From: Sphagnum magellanicum
Taxonomy: Eukaryota > Streptophyta > Sphagnopsida > Sphagnales > Sphagnaceae
NCBI GenBank assembly: GCA_021904315.1
Contig: CM038907.1
Location: forward strand, 30,387,223-30,451,222
Reading direction: 5' to 3'
Length of the DNA: 64,000 nucleotides
This document shows positions 47,645 through 59,235 of this stretch, piece after piece. The translations under genes and the position numbers were made by a program. A model generated the notes under the pieces. It saw only the letters and a program-made list of their open reading frames with translations. It had not been told where the DNA came from and did no database searches. The first letter of the stretch is position 1, and the number at the start of each line of letters is the position of its first letter.

Positions 47645-49880
47645 TAAAGCTTCAAAAGTCATCTTGCACAAATTCTGAATTTGTGCATACAGTACCCGAA
47701 ACTAATGTCACGCAATTGACTTGACTTATGAGTAACTTGAGTTGCAATATTACTCCATCTGTATATTAAAGAAATCTAGTGGCAAGTTCAGTGGGAGACT
47801 GGTGCTTTTTCTGGGGGCCAAATTTCGCACTTGTGGCAACAAACGAAATCCCCTCCAAATTGTACAAAGGGTCTTTTTGGGGGAAAATGAGCAATTTAAA
47901 ATTCTAAAATTCTATTTAAAGAAAAATTACATAATTATAAAATTAAGGAAAATTTCGCCATAATTTTAGGAAAGAAATTAGAAATTGCTGTATTTAAACA
48001 TTGAGTTTGTGGAGGTCGTCATAGGGATTCTAAAATTTTTCGACTTTCCTGTGTGACCAACTTCTAGCCAAATTTGGCTCATCCCTGTCCTGAATGATCA
48101 TTGGTCCACCTACTTGACCAAAATGGCTAAAAAAAAGCCCCCTTCTCCCATGATCCATCCCCTTGTTTTTAGGACAAAAATTCATTTGAAAATCTAGTCA
48201 AAATTTGAGACTTTTATGCTTGCATCTTACACCACCAAATTCTTCATCATGTGTGTGCGTGTGTGTGCGCGTTTTGTCACCCACTCGGTGACTTAATTTG
48301 TAATTAAAGTTGGGGACCATGCACTAGAGGCAGAATGGGCCATAAGGGATGCCTTCTCTTGTATTGTATGTAGTGGCTTTCATGTAGCATTTTCTGCCTC
48401 TTTTTAGTCACATTACGAGGCACAATTGACTTGTCTAGTCTATTTGGGTTGAGCTGCCCTCACTACAGCTCAAAATCCACATGCCCATTGTGCAATTCAT
48501 GAAAACACTTGTGTTATTGGATGTGCCCGGTATGGCGATTGTGCCCATTTCGCCTTGCCCTATAGTAGGCTCCTCAAAATTCCTCACAAGCATCTCACTG
48601 GGCACAATGACCTGTACCTTGCACCAAAGTTTTTTTTTTTTTTTTTTTTGGTGATAAATTTTCATCACTTGGTGACCCAAAAAATTAGGGACCCAGGTGG
48701 GATAGGTGGTCATTTGCTGGTTCCACTTTGGTTTTGCCAGTTCCACTTGTGATGTGAATCAACAATGGGACACAATGTTACGGTGTGGAACAGGTGTTGG
48801 TAGAACTGAATACCACCTGATGGAATGGTGTCTCATGCCCTACCTTGGCTCAACACATTCCTGGGTGGAACAGGCCTTTACAGGGCCCAATTCCATAGTT
48901 ACACAGGCAGCTGTTCTGCAGAAATAAATAGTCCAGGTGATTCTATAATAACAGAATTGGAACGGGCTGAAATTTGGTGGCAAAACATTCTGCCCTCAGA
49001 ACCCTATGAACGATTCCAAATTCCAATGCATACATTACAAACAGACACACTCAGAAGATTACATCGTAACACCAAAGGATTACTGTGAAAAAATATATTC
49101 CTCCATCAACCCGCCCATTCATCCTATAACTTCATCCCTCAGTAGACCCATGTAGGTAGTAGTAGTAGTAGTAGTACCAACCTTCTCTACACTGGCGAAA
49201 TTTCGCCAAAAAGAAAAATTGAAAAATTAAACATCTGAAAATGAAGTGAATTTGGAGGTTTTTCAATCGCCACAAGTGAGAGGGAAAAAAAAAGTAAAAT
49301 CAATCTATCTCTATATTTGGTTTTCAGCGTTTAGCCAAAAATCTAAACAATATGAATAAAAATTTGTACTTCATATGGTGTCTGGCTTATAGCGAGAGTT
49401 TGGCATAAAAATTTCAGGATATTCGCCACTTTTTCTAGATCTTCCTATGCAGGATCACCATTTTGGCTACAAAAAAATTCTTTAAAAAAAAACACTGATA
49501 GGCAGTAATACCTATATTTTTTCAATTTTCTGATGTTGAGTCATTGGCTAGCATCCCAAGAGGGATTTAAATGAAAAGCTTTTTTAGAACCTGTGTAAAT
49601 AGTTTTAAAATGTTACCAAACTAAAATCAAAGTCCAAAATTCAAATGTGTCAGAATTTAAAAAAAAAAATTTCTTTTTCGAAATTTGGCGGATTTTGTTT
49701 TTTTGGCAGAAGGGAATATTGTGACATAATATTATTTTTTTCTTTTATTTTTCTCACTTTGGCGAAATTTTGTACCACAAAAAAAAACGCAAAACGCTGA
49801 TTCCTATCGATGATCGCCATTTTGGCTACAAACAAAAATTCCAAAAAAAAAAACACTGGTTATTATTTTTATTATTAGGT
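47645..49880. other. Gene-free region with simple repeats
   Basis: It contains a GT/GC run at about 48249-48271, a T run of 20 at 48630-48649, an AGT repeat at about 49157-49176 and a perfect 16-bp palindrome TGGCGAAATTTCGCCA at 49193-49208. CCATTTTGGCTACAAA with A-rich surroundings occurs twice (about 49451 and 49811), a short duplicated segment. No gene is seen. Confidence 0.5.
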
Positions 49881-50785
49881 ACTGTATTGTATTGGTGTAT
49901 CGCCGGCGGGCAGAGGGCAGATCGAAAAGAAACGGCCAGGAGTGAGGGACGTCGTAGAGGGGGAGAGAGGGAGACCGCGAGCGTACGCAGACGAAGACGA
50001 AGAGGCCCGAGAAAGAGGGAAGAAATGGCTATGGCTGCCTTGCCATTGGATTCACGACGCGCGCTCGAGTGTTTCGCAGAAGAAGAGTTGAGCAGTAAAG
50101 AGGAGAGAAGGTGGAGAGATAGAGAGAAGAGTAGGTGGTGAAGTTGGGAGCAAATGAGTTTTGGTTGCAGTAGTGAAGATGGTGGAGCAGAGGGTGAGGA
50201 CTAACGCGAGGTTTTTGACGGAAGGGATGCAGCAGAAATCCGGAAAGAAGAGGGAAAAGAGGACACCAGACGAGACGAGACGAGATTGAGCCACCACGGG
50301 GAGGAAGAATCGGAGTGTGGAAGTTGCGTTTTCTGCGTGTCCTGGTCTTAGGCAGCAATGAAATGGAGGAGATAGATGATGGTAAACCTAAGGCAGACGT
50401 TAGAGACGAAAGTGTGCAAGAAGTGGGGAGCGGATGGTGGTAGGATAGACAGGACGCTCAGGGCTATGTATATCAAGAAGGTTTAGGGCAGAGAATCGGT
50501 TCAAGCTTCCAGCGCCTGCTTGCTTTTGTGTACATAAGAATAGGAGTTTAGTATGTGCAGGTGAATAAAGGAGGGCGTGATAGGGTTGAGATCAAGCATC
50601 TCTTCTGTATCTATATGATGGATTTTTCGTCGCAGAGGTACTGGTGGAGGAAGAGAAAGGAGGAGGGAAGGCGGACGTACTTAAGGTAAGAGATGAGCGG
50701 CAGCAATAGCAGCAGCAGGAGGTGCAGATGACGGAGGCTATATTCAGTGTTAAATACGGTGACAAGTTGCAGAGGTAAGGGGGCT
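49881..50785 (+). promoter_or_regulatory. Promoter / long 5' leader of gene 2
   Basis: The composition switches to G/A-rich and less AT-rich from about 49890 (GAGGGGGAGAGAGGGAGACC), as in leaders of plant housekeeping or signalling genes. It contains several upstream ATGs, for example a 38-codon frame from 50024 (MAMAALPLDSRRALE). A pyrimidine-poor but plausible acceptor GTTGCAG at 50767-50773 lies just before the start codon, so a leader intron is possible. No TATA box could be assigned. Confidence 0.45.
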
Positions 50786-52639
50786 ATGGGGAGCCAGGTG
50801 AGTACTATCAAAGCTGCAGCAGGGAAGAAGTTTGCGGCAGAATCCAAGAAGAAGGGACATAAAGTGGAGAAAGCAAAGATAGGGATTCTTGCATTTGAAG
50901 TAGCAAATGTCATGTCGAAAAGCATTCAGCTGTGGCAATCTTTAAGTGATCATGAAATCCTGAGACTGCGGACAGAGGTGATTAAAGCTGAGGGTGTCCT
51001 GAATCTAGTATCTGACAATGAAGCTATTCTGTTGAGTCTAGCTTGCATGGAGAAGTTGCAGGATTTGACTGCAGTAGCGAGTGCAGTTGCTCGGCTTGGG
51101 CAGAGATGTCAAGAGCCAGCATTGCAAGGCTTTGAGCATGTGTACAATGATGTTCTGGAGCAGAGTATTGATGTGCGACCTTTTGAATTTTCATTCAAAG
51201 AAATGGAAGGAAAGATTAAGAAGATGGAACGGTATATTGCATCTACTGCCACCCTTTACCAGGAGTTGGAGATTCTTGCAGAATTGGAGCAGAGTGTTCA
51301 CAGAATGCAGGAACAGGAGGAAGTTGCACATGGTGAGATGTTGAGTTCCTTGGAGCAGAAAGCAACGTGGCAACGGCAAGAGATCAAGTATGTCAGGGAC
51401 TCGTCTTTGTGGAATCACACTTATGATAAGATTGTAGGTCTCTTGGCGAGAACTGTCTGCACCATACATAGAAGAATTATTGGTGTGTTTGGTTCACCAA
51501 TGCTGGGCTTATTACCTGCATTTCCTCACCAGCAGAATGGTGAATCCTCTCAGTTCCCTGCATTTCCAAACTCTTATTTGTCTAGCTCCCATCCTGCATC
51601 ATTAAGCCCCCAACTGTCACACCACAAGGGCACAGAAGCTTTGAACCGTCACTCTTCATATAGGATAGATTCTGTCTCTCAGTCAATAAGTCCATTGAGG
51701 TGTAGTGCTAGTGTTGAAGATGGTGGTCCAAGCCTTGTGGGGTTGCAGTTAGCCTCTCAGACTAGTGCTCCTGGGGCCATTGAATTTCAGGCATCTCCTT
51801 CTGCCAACCTCTCTTCAGGTCCACATATCAACCAACGAAGAAATTCTTTTGTCTGCTACCTTCCCAATATTCAGAATGCACCCTGTGCCCCTTCATCAGT
51901 ACCCTTAGACTCAGAAAATATTCAGTTGCAATTCTTTGAAAGGCCACTTACGGCAATAGTGCAGGCAGAAACTACTGATTCATTCACTTCTGCTCTCCTT
52001 TATGCAACCAGCCATAGCATCCAACCAGGGCAATCCCAGCACTCAGTGGCACATCGGAATGGCCACAATGTTAGACTTCTTTGTGACCCAAAAACTAGGC
52101 ATCAAATGGCACCCTGGTCCACATTGGGAGGTGCTGCACTTGCATTGCATTATGCCAATGTAATCATCATCCTTGAAAGAATGGTAAGGTATCCTTACCC
52201 CATTGATCGTGATGCACGGGATGATCTTTACCAGATGCTACCTAAAAGTGTGCGAGGGGCTCTGCGGTCAAGGTTACGAGCATCTATGAGGTTGTGTGAT
52301 AATGGCAAGTTTGACTCTGGGGTCGCCATGCATTGGAAGGAGGCACTGGACAGACTCTTGAGCTGGCTGGCTCCACTTGCACACAACATGATAAAATGGC
52401 AGTCAGAGCACAACTTTGAGCAGCAGCAAGTGGTGGCCCGCACCAATGTGCTTTTGCTTCAAACCCTTTACTTTGCAGACTTGGCAAAGACTGAGTCAGC
52501 AATCACAGAGCTTCTTGTGGGGTTAAACTACATTACGGGTCTTGAGCAAGAAATGAAGTCAAACAGCATGATGACAGAGGAGGAGCCATACACCAAACAG
52601 CAAGAAGAGACAGAAGAGTGTCTTGACTGGCAGATCTAG
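50786..52639 (+). CDS. DUF3475/DUF668 protein (PSK-simulator-like), 617 aa
   Basis: This is a single-exon gene. ATG at 50786 begins MGSQVST, which matches the N-myristoylation pattern (Gly2, Ser6), followed by a Lys-rich stretch. The frame is open 39 nt further upstream but without an ATG. Residues about 32-90 form DUF3475 (GILAFEVANVMSKSIQLWQS). Residues about 95-250 are helical and coiled (FKEMEGKIKKMERYI, ELEILAELEQSVHRM). A Ser/Pro-rich linker of low complexity spans about 255-435. DUF668 follows from about 443 (TLGGAALALHYANVIIILER, then DARDDLYQMLP). The family includes Arabidopsis PSI1, a membrane-associated protein acting in phytosulfokine signalling and growth. The intronless layout is more like the PSI-related group. 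AATAAA at 52746 is a likely polyadenylation signal. The function in this plant is inferred. Confidence 0.95.
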   Translation: MGSQVSTIKAAAGKKFAAESKKKGHKVEKAKIGILAFEVANVMSKSIQLWQSLSDHEILRLRTEVIKAEGVLNLVSDNEAILLSLACMEKLQDLTAVASAVARLGQRCQEPALQGFEHVYNDVLEQSIDVRPFEFSFKEMEGKIKKMERYIASTATLYQELEILAELEQSVHRMQEQEEVAHGEMLSSLEQKATWQRQEIKYVRDSSLWNHTYDKIVGLLARTVCTIHRRIIGVFGSPMLGLLPAFPHQQNGESSQFPAFPNSYLSSSHPASLSPQLSHHKGTEALNRHSSYRIDSVSQSISPLRCSASVEDGGPSLVGLQLASQTSAPGAIEFQASPSANLSSGPHINQRRNSFVCYLPNIQNAPCAPSSVPLDSENIQLQFFERPLTAIVQAETTDSFTSALLYATSHSIQPGQSQHSVAHRNGHNVRLLCDPKTRHQMAPWSTLGGAALALHYANVIIILERMVRYPYPIDRDARDDLYQMLPKSVRGALRSRLRASMRLCDNGKFDSGVAMHWKEALDRLLSWLAPLAHNMIKWQSEHNFEQQQVVARTNVLLLQTLYFADLAKTESAITELLVGLNYITGLEQEMKSNSMMTEEEPYTKQQEETEECLDWQI

Positions 52640-53620
52640 CCCATCTTTCTCGAAGGTGAGATTGGACTTGGATTTTAGTGAGATTCCTCCAAACAAGTTG
52701 TACTGATTATACACTAGACCTCTTCTTCTTCCAAGTTGTGATTCTAATAAAAATACTGTCATGAAAGCACATGACATTTTGGACACTTTGAATTCTTCAA
52801 TTCTGTTCATTTCTGTTCATTCATTTCTTTTGCAAACAGTTTTCATGATTTGTTGCCAGTTGTATGGGAAAACCTTGGTGATCTCATACTTAATTTAACC
52901 TTACAGAAGAGATATAAAGCCCAGATTTGGATGTTATATCAGAAATTGATGCAGGCCCTTACCTTGATAAGAACAGCATTCTGGTGTTAACACTCTAGTT
53001 TGATTTGAAAGGTGCAATGTAGGGTGCAAAATCTCAGTGTATTATATGTTATAATCTAGATCAGTCTTCGTATGCTATGATATTTGCATTTGCACTGACC
53101 TTGTTTTGTAGTGTGACCTACATATCAAGGGCAGCTCTCCTCTAGACAGATCACAGAAGAAAAGCAAAGAATTTTTTTTCACTCAAGTGCACAGCACATC
53201 ACAATTTTCTAGGTGATCCCCATTACCACAAGCCAGTTGCAGTAGTGGTGAAAGTAAACATGCTATGCATCTTGTTAAGAGACTTTTAGAACTAGTATCC
53301 ATGACATGTAGACATGGACCATAATTTTTCTAGTTGCCTCCTGGTTTCATGTGTTGTTGAATCTGTGCCCAGCAGAAGACTCCCCAGGTAGGATTAATGA
53401 ACTGCATCAAATAGACATTTGCTACTCTCACCACAGACAGGTTTAGTCAACTGAATCATGCACTACTATCCACATCAATTTTCCCTTAAGAAGAGAACTC
53501 AGAACATTTAGTTACTCCTTCCAGTCTGAAGTGATCTGTTCTATGAATGCTTAAGTGTATTTCCAACCTTGATGCAAGCTCATAGCCTAAAATATACATG
53601 AACTGAGATTGAGTTGACAA
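52640..53620. other. Intergenic space between convergent genes 2 and 3
   Basis: Holds the 3' UTRs of gene 2 (+) and gene 3 (-), with about 1 kb between stop codons. AATAAA at 52746 probably serves gene 2. No other feature was recognised. Confidence 0.6.
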
Positions 53621-56600
53621 TCAGACAGCATATACCCTGATAACCTGCTGAATTGTTGCTCGGCAAACAGGGCAGCCCCAATTTTTGGCTTTGATCTCAG
53701 ACAGACAATTCATACAACCTGCCATGTGGCCACATGGAATGCAGACACCCTCTGCAGGTGCATCCCAGCATACCACACATTGGCTTGCACCACCTTTAGA
53801 TGATGTGGCTGCTGCTGCTTCATTTGATATGTGTCCTGCAGACAAATCTCCTCGAGCTGATGTCATATCAATTGGAGGGTAACAAATTGACCCAGGATCA
53901 CTATTTTCTAAAGCTTTATAATCAGCAGGAAGAGGGGGTGCTGATGGAGGTGTTGCCAGTGCTGGTAATGGCAGGTCAGAAACAGGTGCTTGTGCGTGAG
54001 CTGGGGGAGAATGCTGGGTTCTCACTTCTGATTCAGGGACAGGCCGTCTAGGCTGTTCTCCAGGGGAATTCTGGACCCTGCTTGGTCCTGCCTCTTCCTT
54101 GGAAGGGGACCAGCCATTGTATGCAGACTGCTGCTTTTGATCACCACCCCAACCTCCAAACTTGCCAGCATCTGATGACATTTTAGTTTTTGAATCAGAG
54201 GATCTCCGACGCCTATCCTGCCCATCTCTGAGCTCACCTGCTGATAAAGAGGACCGGCCATTATAAGCAGACTGCTGCTTTTCATCACTCCCCCATCCTC
54301 CAAACTTGCCAGCATCTGATAACATTCTAGCTTTTGAATCAGAGGATCCCCAATGCCTATTCTGCCCATCTCTGAGCTCACCTGAAGATAACTGCACACC
54401 CTCCTCTGATGCTGTGCGTATAGATGCATCAATAGCCATCTTCAAGGCAGCATCATGAGGTAGCTCCATTGCCATTTGACGTTTGCCAGGACTAGGACCT
54501 TGATGCATAGGTGTAGAGATGGCAGATGTTTCCTGCGAGGAGGCTGGCAGGCTCTGCTGGATCATCGGACGGTTGAGTGATGACAATCCTTGCAAGACAG
54601 CCTGTGATGGTGTTCCTTGTCCATTCACTGCATTTGTTGCCTACATAGCCATGACAAAAACTTCAGAGGAAAGTCACGTGAAAGAAAGTCCCATTCACCA
54701 TCTTGCTGATCAAAGCAACCTCATATGAGCAGTCTTGTCCAAATGTGACTGCAATAGGAAGGGTGTAAGAAAGACAGCAACAATTTCTGTGCCCATCTGA
54801 TCTTCTAAACTTTCCCTCAAACTATTTCAAGTCTCTAGAATTACAAAAGTCTTTGTGCTGTTTCAATGTTTAGAAGACTTCATCCCTGTACAACAAGCCA
54901 CCAGGCAATTGGCCTCACTGAGAGTCCTGACTTCATATGGTATGGAATCTGCATAAAGAGCAATTGTAACAAAGCCACTGATTTGATTCCAAAACCTAAG
55001 ACAGTGGACACAGTACCTGTGGAACACCTTTGCATGCCTTGTATAGACGCTCCAGTTGCCCCTTTTCACCCTCCTGTTCTGAAAGAAATTTGTATTTTGT
55101 TTCTGTGCCAACAGGAAACAGTAAGTTTTGGCATTGTGGAAGACTGACACACTCTATACACACCCATGATCACAGTCTAACCCATATAGAAATCCAATCA
55201 ACTATATTTAACTGTAAGGTTCATAAGCCCATCCTCCATATACACAGAGTCCGCAACCACAGTGGGCTTGTCCAAAAGCGTCCTATGTATCAATTCTAGC
55301 TAATAGCCCCTACCTATTAACTAAAGAAGGGCAACTCAGTTGACATCTTCCACATCTACAAAAGACTAATATAGTGTGTTAAGTGTTCGAACACACAAAG
55401 CTCTTACTTGTCTTCTTGTCAGTGACAACTAAAACAGGATCAGCTGAGCTGAACTTTGGTTCCTCCACTTCAGCCTTGGCTAGTGGGATAATAGTTCTTG
55501 GTAAAGGAACCTAGCATGTGACAAAATCCCACATCGCACTGTTAGATACATGTCTCCTGACAACCTTTGTATCTATTGCCATCAACAAGCATGCTCTTAT
55601 AATGCTGATATAGTGACTTAAACCAGTTCATTTTACTCCCCACAATCAAGGTGCAACAATGGGACAGTTAACCAGATATTAGAACTTCTAAGTGGACCTA
55701 TCCTGTAGAGCTTACGAACATTGCAGAATCCAGCAGCATGAGACCCAGGCGAAGAACCCCCTCCTTTCCAAAGGCTCACCTGTTGTTACAACCCAAGTGT
55801 GAGGTTCAAGCCCAGAGCACACTCACTTGCATATTGCACCAATAATACTGCAAAAAGAGCTTACCAGGTGTCTAAACATGATACTGACATAGTACCATAC
55901 CTGACAATTGCAACAGACACCAGCTTCAGGCATCAGACTTACCTTTGGGGACTGGTAGACAACAAGCTCAAAACGGGGAGGTCTCCTTGTGTCCAATTCT
56001 ATTGGCAGCACTACAACCCAACTACCCCACATAGAGTCACCTTTTCACTTAGTGTATGTGCACCACCTCAAAACTGACCCCTCTTAAGAGACTCATGGCC
56101 ATATCTATTTTGAGAACAGATATTTACCACCAATCTGGACAACTTATGTCTAATTCTTACTGGAATTCTGTAACGTATCCACTCCAGAAACACACAGGAA
56201 GGAAGAAGATGTGACAAAAATTTACTCACATCTTTTTTGTCACCCACTGAGGTGCAAGTGTTTCAAGAAACCCAGGCCCAGCAAGCTCCCGCACCACACC
56301 ACTAAAAAGACAGATCCGATCCTGCACACCAAAACAAAGAACTCATTTTAACTGACCTGGAACTCATTTTATACAGCAAGAGATGCAGAAAAAGGGTGCT
56401 ATGTGTATACACATGTACAAAGATCTCATTACAATTAAGGTTTGCTGTACAATTCCAAAATTCAATGATTCCATGCTCCAAGCAATATTACAAAGAGGAA
56501 TAAGCACTGAAAACAGGAGTACTATACCTCAATCATGCGTACCACAGAAGCATGACCACGATTCCGTGCCATATCCAATGGTGTCATGCCATCATCATTC

Positions 56601-57376
56601 GCAGCCAAGGGATCAGCTACACAGCACCATCATTCCCATTCAGTTGGGCTGGTACTGCAAAACTGTGGGAATGTAAGGATTGCAGCTCTTGAGACTAGGC
56701 AAGATGATGATACCTCCATTATCTAGCAGTACCCTCACAGTTTTGTCCAGCCCACGCTTTGCAGCATGATGTATAGGCATACCTCCATGTGTCCCTATGC
56801 ACATTTACCAAAACTGTCTCAGAACCCAAACATGCCAAAATTGACCTCTACTACCAGCATGATGGTTAGTATCAAGCCCAATCTTCAGGGAATGGGAGCT
56901 CAATTCAGTGAAATAGCATGCATCTTCAAGGAAAGGGTCTGAATGCAACAGACATACCAGGCCGATATGCCTTCAAATTGGCTCCAAGGGTAAGGAGTGT
57001 TAAGACCATCTCAAACAAGTCACCTCGTGTGCAAGCTAGAATGAGTGGTGTCCGCCCTTCCTTGTCAACCCACTGCAAAAAACACATCACAAACATAAAT
57101 CTCTCCAGGTTCCTGATCCCCTATTCTTTCTTCTTCTCCTTGCCACAAAACTCAACATGTAGATCTATGTGAGCTCAGCAAAGAAAAATTTTGTTTGAAA
57201 ATTGCAAGGCCTAGAGAACGCAGTTGGGTCGTGTAGCACCCCACTCAGTTCAAAAGTTTTTTGCCACTAGTTACCTCCAAAGAAGCTCCCTCTCGTCGAA
57301 GGGCCTTGACAGTGCCATGATTCCCACTTTGAACTGCTTGGTACAACTGCTCTTCTTTGGTTTGTCCATTCCCCAT
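53621..57376 (-). CDS. XBAT35: XBAT35-like ankyrin-repeat RING E3 ubiquitin ligase, 588 aa, nine exons
   Basis: Nine exons assemble in phase on the minus strand: 57376-57275, 57072-56958, 56794-56714, 56616-56528, 56321-56230, 56021-55943, 55510-55408, 55102-55017 and 54640-53621. All introns are GT..AG, 97-432 bp. The protein starts MGNGQTKEEQLYQAVQ. Ankyrin repeats cover about residues 10-130 (EGRTPLILACTRGD, GGMPIHHAAKRGLD, DGMTPLDMARNRGH). The middle domain typical of the XBAT34/35 group follows (DRICLFSGVVREL, WVVVLP). A UIM-like helix lies near 309-327 (LKMAIDAS). A C3HC4 RING ends the protein (C537, C540, C552, H554, C558, C561, C572, C575 in CVVCWDAP..CGHMAGC..CPVC). The family transfers ubiquitin to substrates; Arabidopsis XBAT35 acts in ethylene responses and defence. 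Odd point: a 48-residue tandem duplication in the linker makes it longer than the Arabidopsis protein. Confidence 0.96.
54101..54388 (-). repeat. In-frame tandem duplication in the XBAT35-like linker, 2 x 144 bp
   Basis: Unit one is 54388-54245 (residues 334-381) and unit two is 54244-54101 (382-429). Both read S(S/A)GELRDGQ(N/D)R, then SSDSK, SDAGKFGGWG and QQSAYNG. They are very similar at DNA level, so the duplication is moderately recent. It lies between the UIM-like helix and the RING. Confidence 0.93.
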
Positions 57377-58662
57377 TTGAATCTAGTGCACTTTCTATTG
57401 CAACTTCAATCCAAAGCCTACAGCTTTTCCTGGCAACTTTCTTCTTTCCACTTCAAAATAGTTTCTTCTTCTGTAGAACTGACACCACAAAGAAATCAAA
57501 ATGTCCTGGATACAAAACGCTCTCACAGCTATATGCAAAAGCTTTATCTCCTTTGATGACCCAAAAGAAAGAAAGGGCTCTCTTATAGCAAGCAACAAAA
57601 GAGAACAAAGCACCCTTACATCTTGAATAAAGCACACATATGTACTTTAAGATTGCAGAGAAAACTCCACAATAACTCCTTGAAGGAAACCATCATGTGA
57701 CATCATAACCTTGTGAATGTCACTCACAAAGCATTAAACCATCCATCCATCACCTTCATCATGAATAAGAATACAAACAAACCCCTGAAGCAAAGAAGCT
57801 CCTCTCCAGTTATGCAAGCATTTCAGCAAAAGACTAGAGGCCTCATGGCATGCCGATCATCAGAACACTGAATGCACCAGCAAATGATTAGAGCTTGTTT
57901 CTAATGCATTGATGCTAGAAGACAGCACGCGATCCTACACTCAACTTCCTGGCATTCATATCAGCTCCGATGAATACGTTCTCCTCCTTCTCTCTCTCAA
58001 ATCCCCGATCCGGCCACTATGCTTCCCGCCAACAACAACAACCTGCAGTACTACCTACTGGTGGAACTACAACTGTTGTTACACACGGGCTCTGTCTGCG
58101 CCATCATTTCCTTTCTGCTGCTGTAAGGAAACAAAGGAACACATGTACTATACAACCTTCTTCTCCCATAACCTCAACAACAACTGTCTCATGTCTGAAA
58201 GCATACACAATCGTCCCTTATTGTTCTCTCTCTCTCTCTCTATAACTAAATCCTTTCTTAAAACTCTAAAGCCATCTCATACCTCAGGAATGAAGAAGGG
58301 GAAATTCGGTGGATCTTCTGCTTCAAATCCGTTACTACTGATCCTCCACGCTCTCGTCTGGACGAAATGAAAACTGCGTTCTCTCTCTCTCTCTTTGTCT
58401 GTGAGTCTCTCGTTCTGTCTGTATCTGTGTCTTGTACATAGACAAAACTTCTCTCTTATTCTCTTCCTCTCTTCCTCTCCCTTCTCTCATGACCTGAGGA
58501 AACTCATCTCCATTTCGAGTGCAATTCCGCGTCGCGACGATACTCCGGGATGCGCGATAAGCGGCCAATTGGTTTGTTGCGCAAATCCGCGAAGAAACAC
58601 ACAGAAGGCGAGAAAACACAACAGAAACTGCCTCTCTTTGGTAGGCTCACTTTCTACTCTGC
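57377..58662 (-). promoter_or_regulatory. Leader / proximal promoter of the XBAT35-like gene
   Basis: Read on the minus strand this is GA-rich, with GA microsatellites at 58225-58240 and 58380-58394, typical of plant leaders. An acceptor-like GCAATAG lies about 20 bases before the ATG at 57376, so a leader intron is possible. The + strand frames here look spurious. The transcription start cannot be fixed. Confidence 0.45.
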
Positions 58663-59030
58663 CCGTCGATATCGCCACGTGGCGTCAATCCTGGTGTCTA
58701 GTCTGCGGCTCCACGACATCCCCATGAACAAAATGGATAGATGGATGGATATATGGATAGATGAATGTACTCTTTTTTGCACTTCATAGTCCCAGTTTCT
58801 ATTTCCAACTCAAAAATGAAGTTTCTCATCCACCGTCGACATCGTCACGTGGCGTCAATCGTGGAATGTACTTTGGGTCTTCACGATAGCCCAGTGAACG
58901 AATGGAGTCATGGATGGATGGATGCATGGATAGGTGGATGAATGGGTATGGGTTTATGTACTCTCTTGTTTTTTTCACGTTGTAGTCTCGCTTTTCATTT
59001 CCCACCTTAAAAATGAATTTTCTCATCCAC
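58663..59030 (-). promoter_or_regulatory. Duplicated promoter block with two G-boxes
   Basis: Two units start at 58663 and 58833. Each begins CCGTCGA(T/C)ATCG(C/T)CACGTGGCGTCAATC, contains ATGGATGGAT-type words and ends AAAAATGAA.TTTCTCATCCAC. CACGTG occurs at 58676-58681, inside the 12-bp palindrome CGCCACGTGGCG, and at 58846-58851. G-boxes bind bZIP and bHLH factors (light, ABA and jasmonate responses in plants). The position, about 1.3 kb upstream of the start codon, makes it a candidate promoter or enhancer of the XBAT35-like gene. Confidence 0.6.
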
Positions 59031-59235
59031 GGGGTATTTTCGTTTGACCACGTTCGCTTGTTGATTTATGAAGAGAGAGAAAGATAATGGCTGATATACT
59101 TTAAGCAGAGTTAATACCAGCATTTATTTTTAACCCCAGTTTAATTGAAAGGTTCAAGGATTCAACAATATTTCCACAGTCCCCACCTCCACCCTGCCCC
59201 CCACCCAAAATGGTAGAAGGAGAAAATGCATAGGG

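Noticed and set aside
49770-50358. Frames on both strands before the DUF668 gene
   Set aside because: Their Arg/Glu or Pro/Ser-rich composition follows from GA-rich leader sequence; there is no domain and no splice link into the main frame.
55017-55095. Alternative acceptor TTTCTTTCAG for exon 8 of the XBAT35-like gene
   Set aside because: It also keeps phase, but the upstream acceptor at 55102 adds a KTKYKFLS segment that fits the family alignment better. Minor use cannot be excluded.
55690-55780. Possible extra exon between exons 6 and 7 of the XBAT35-like gene
   Set aside because: It is preceded by an acceptor-like CAACAG and open for about 25 codons, but exon 6 joins 55510-55408 in the correct phase with the expected family motif (PRTIIPL..EEPK), so no exon is needed.
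57909-58370. 153-residue + strand frame in the XBAT35-like leader
   Set aside because: Low-complexity Ser/Leu/Thr composition from CT-rich leader DNA, antisense to the gene, with no domain.
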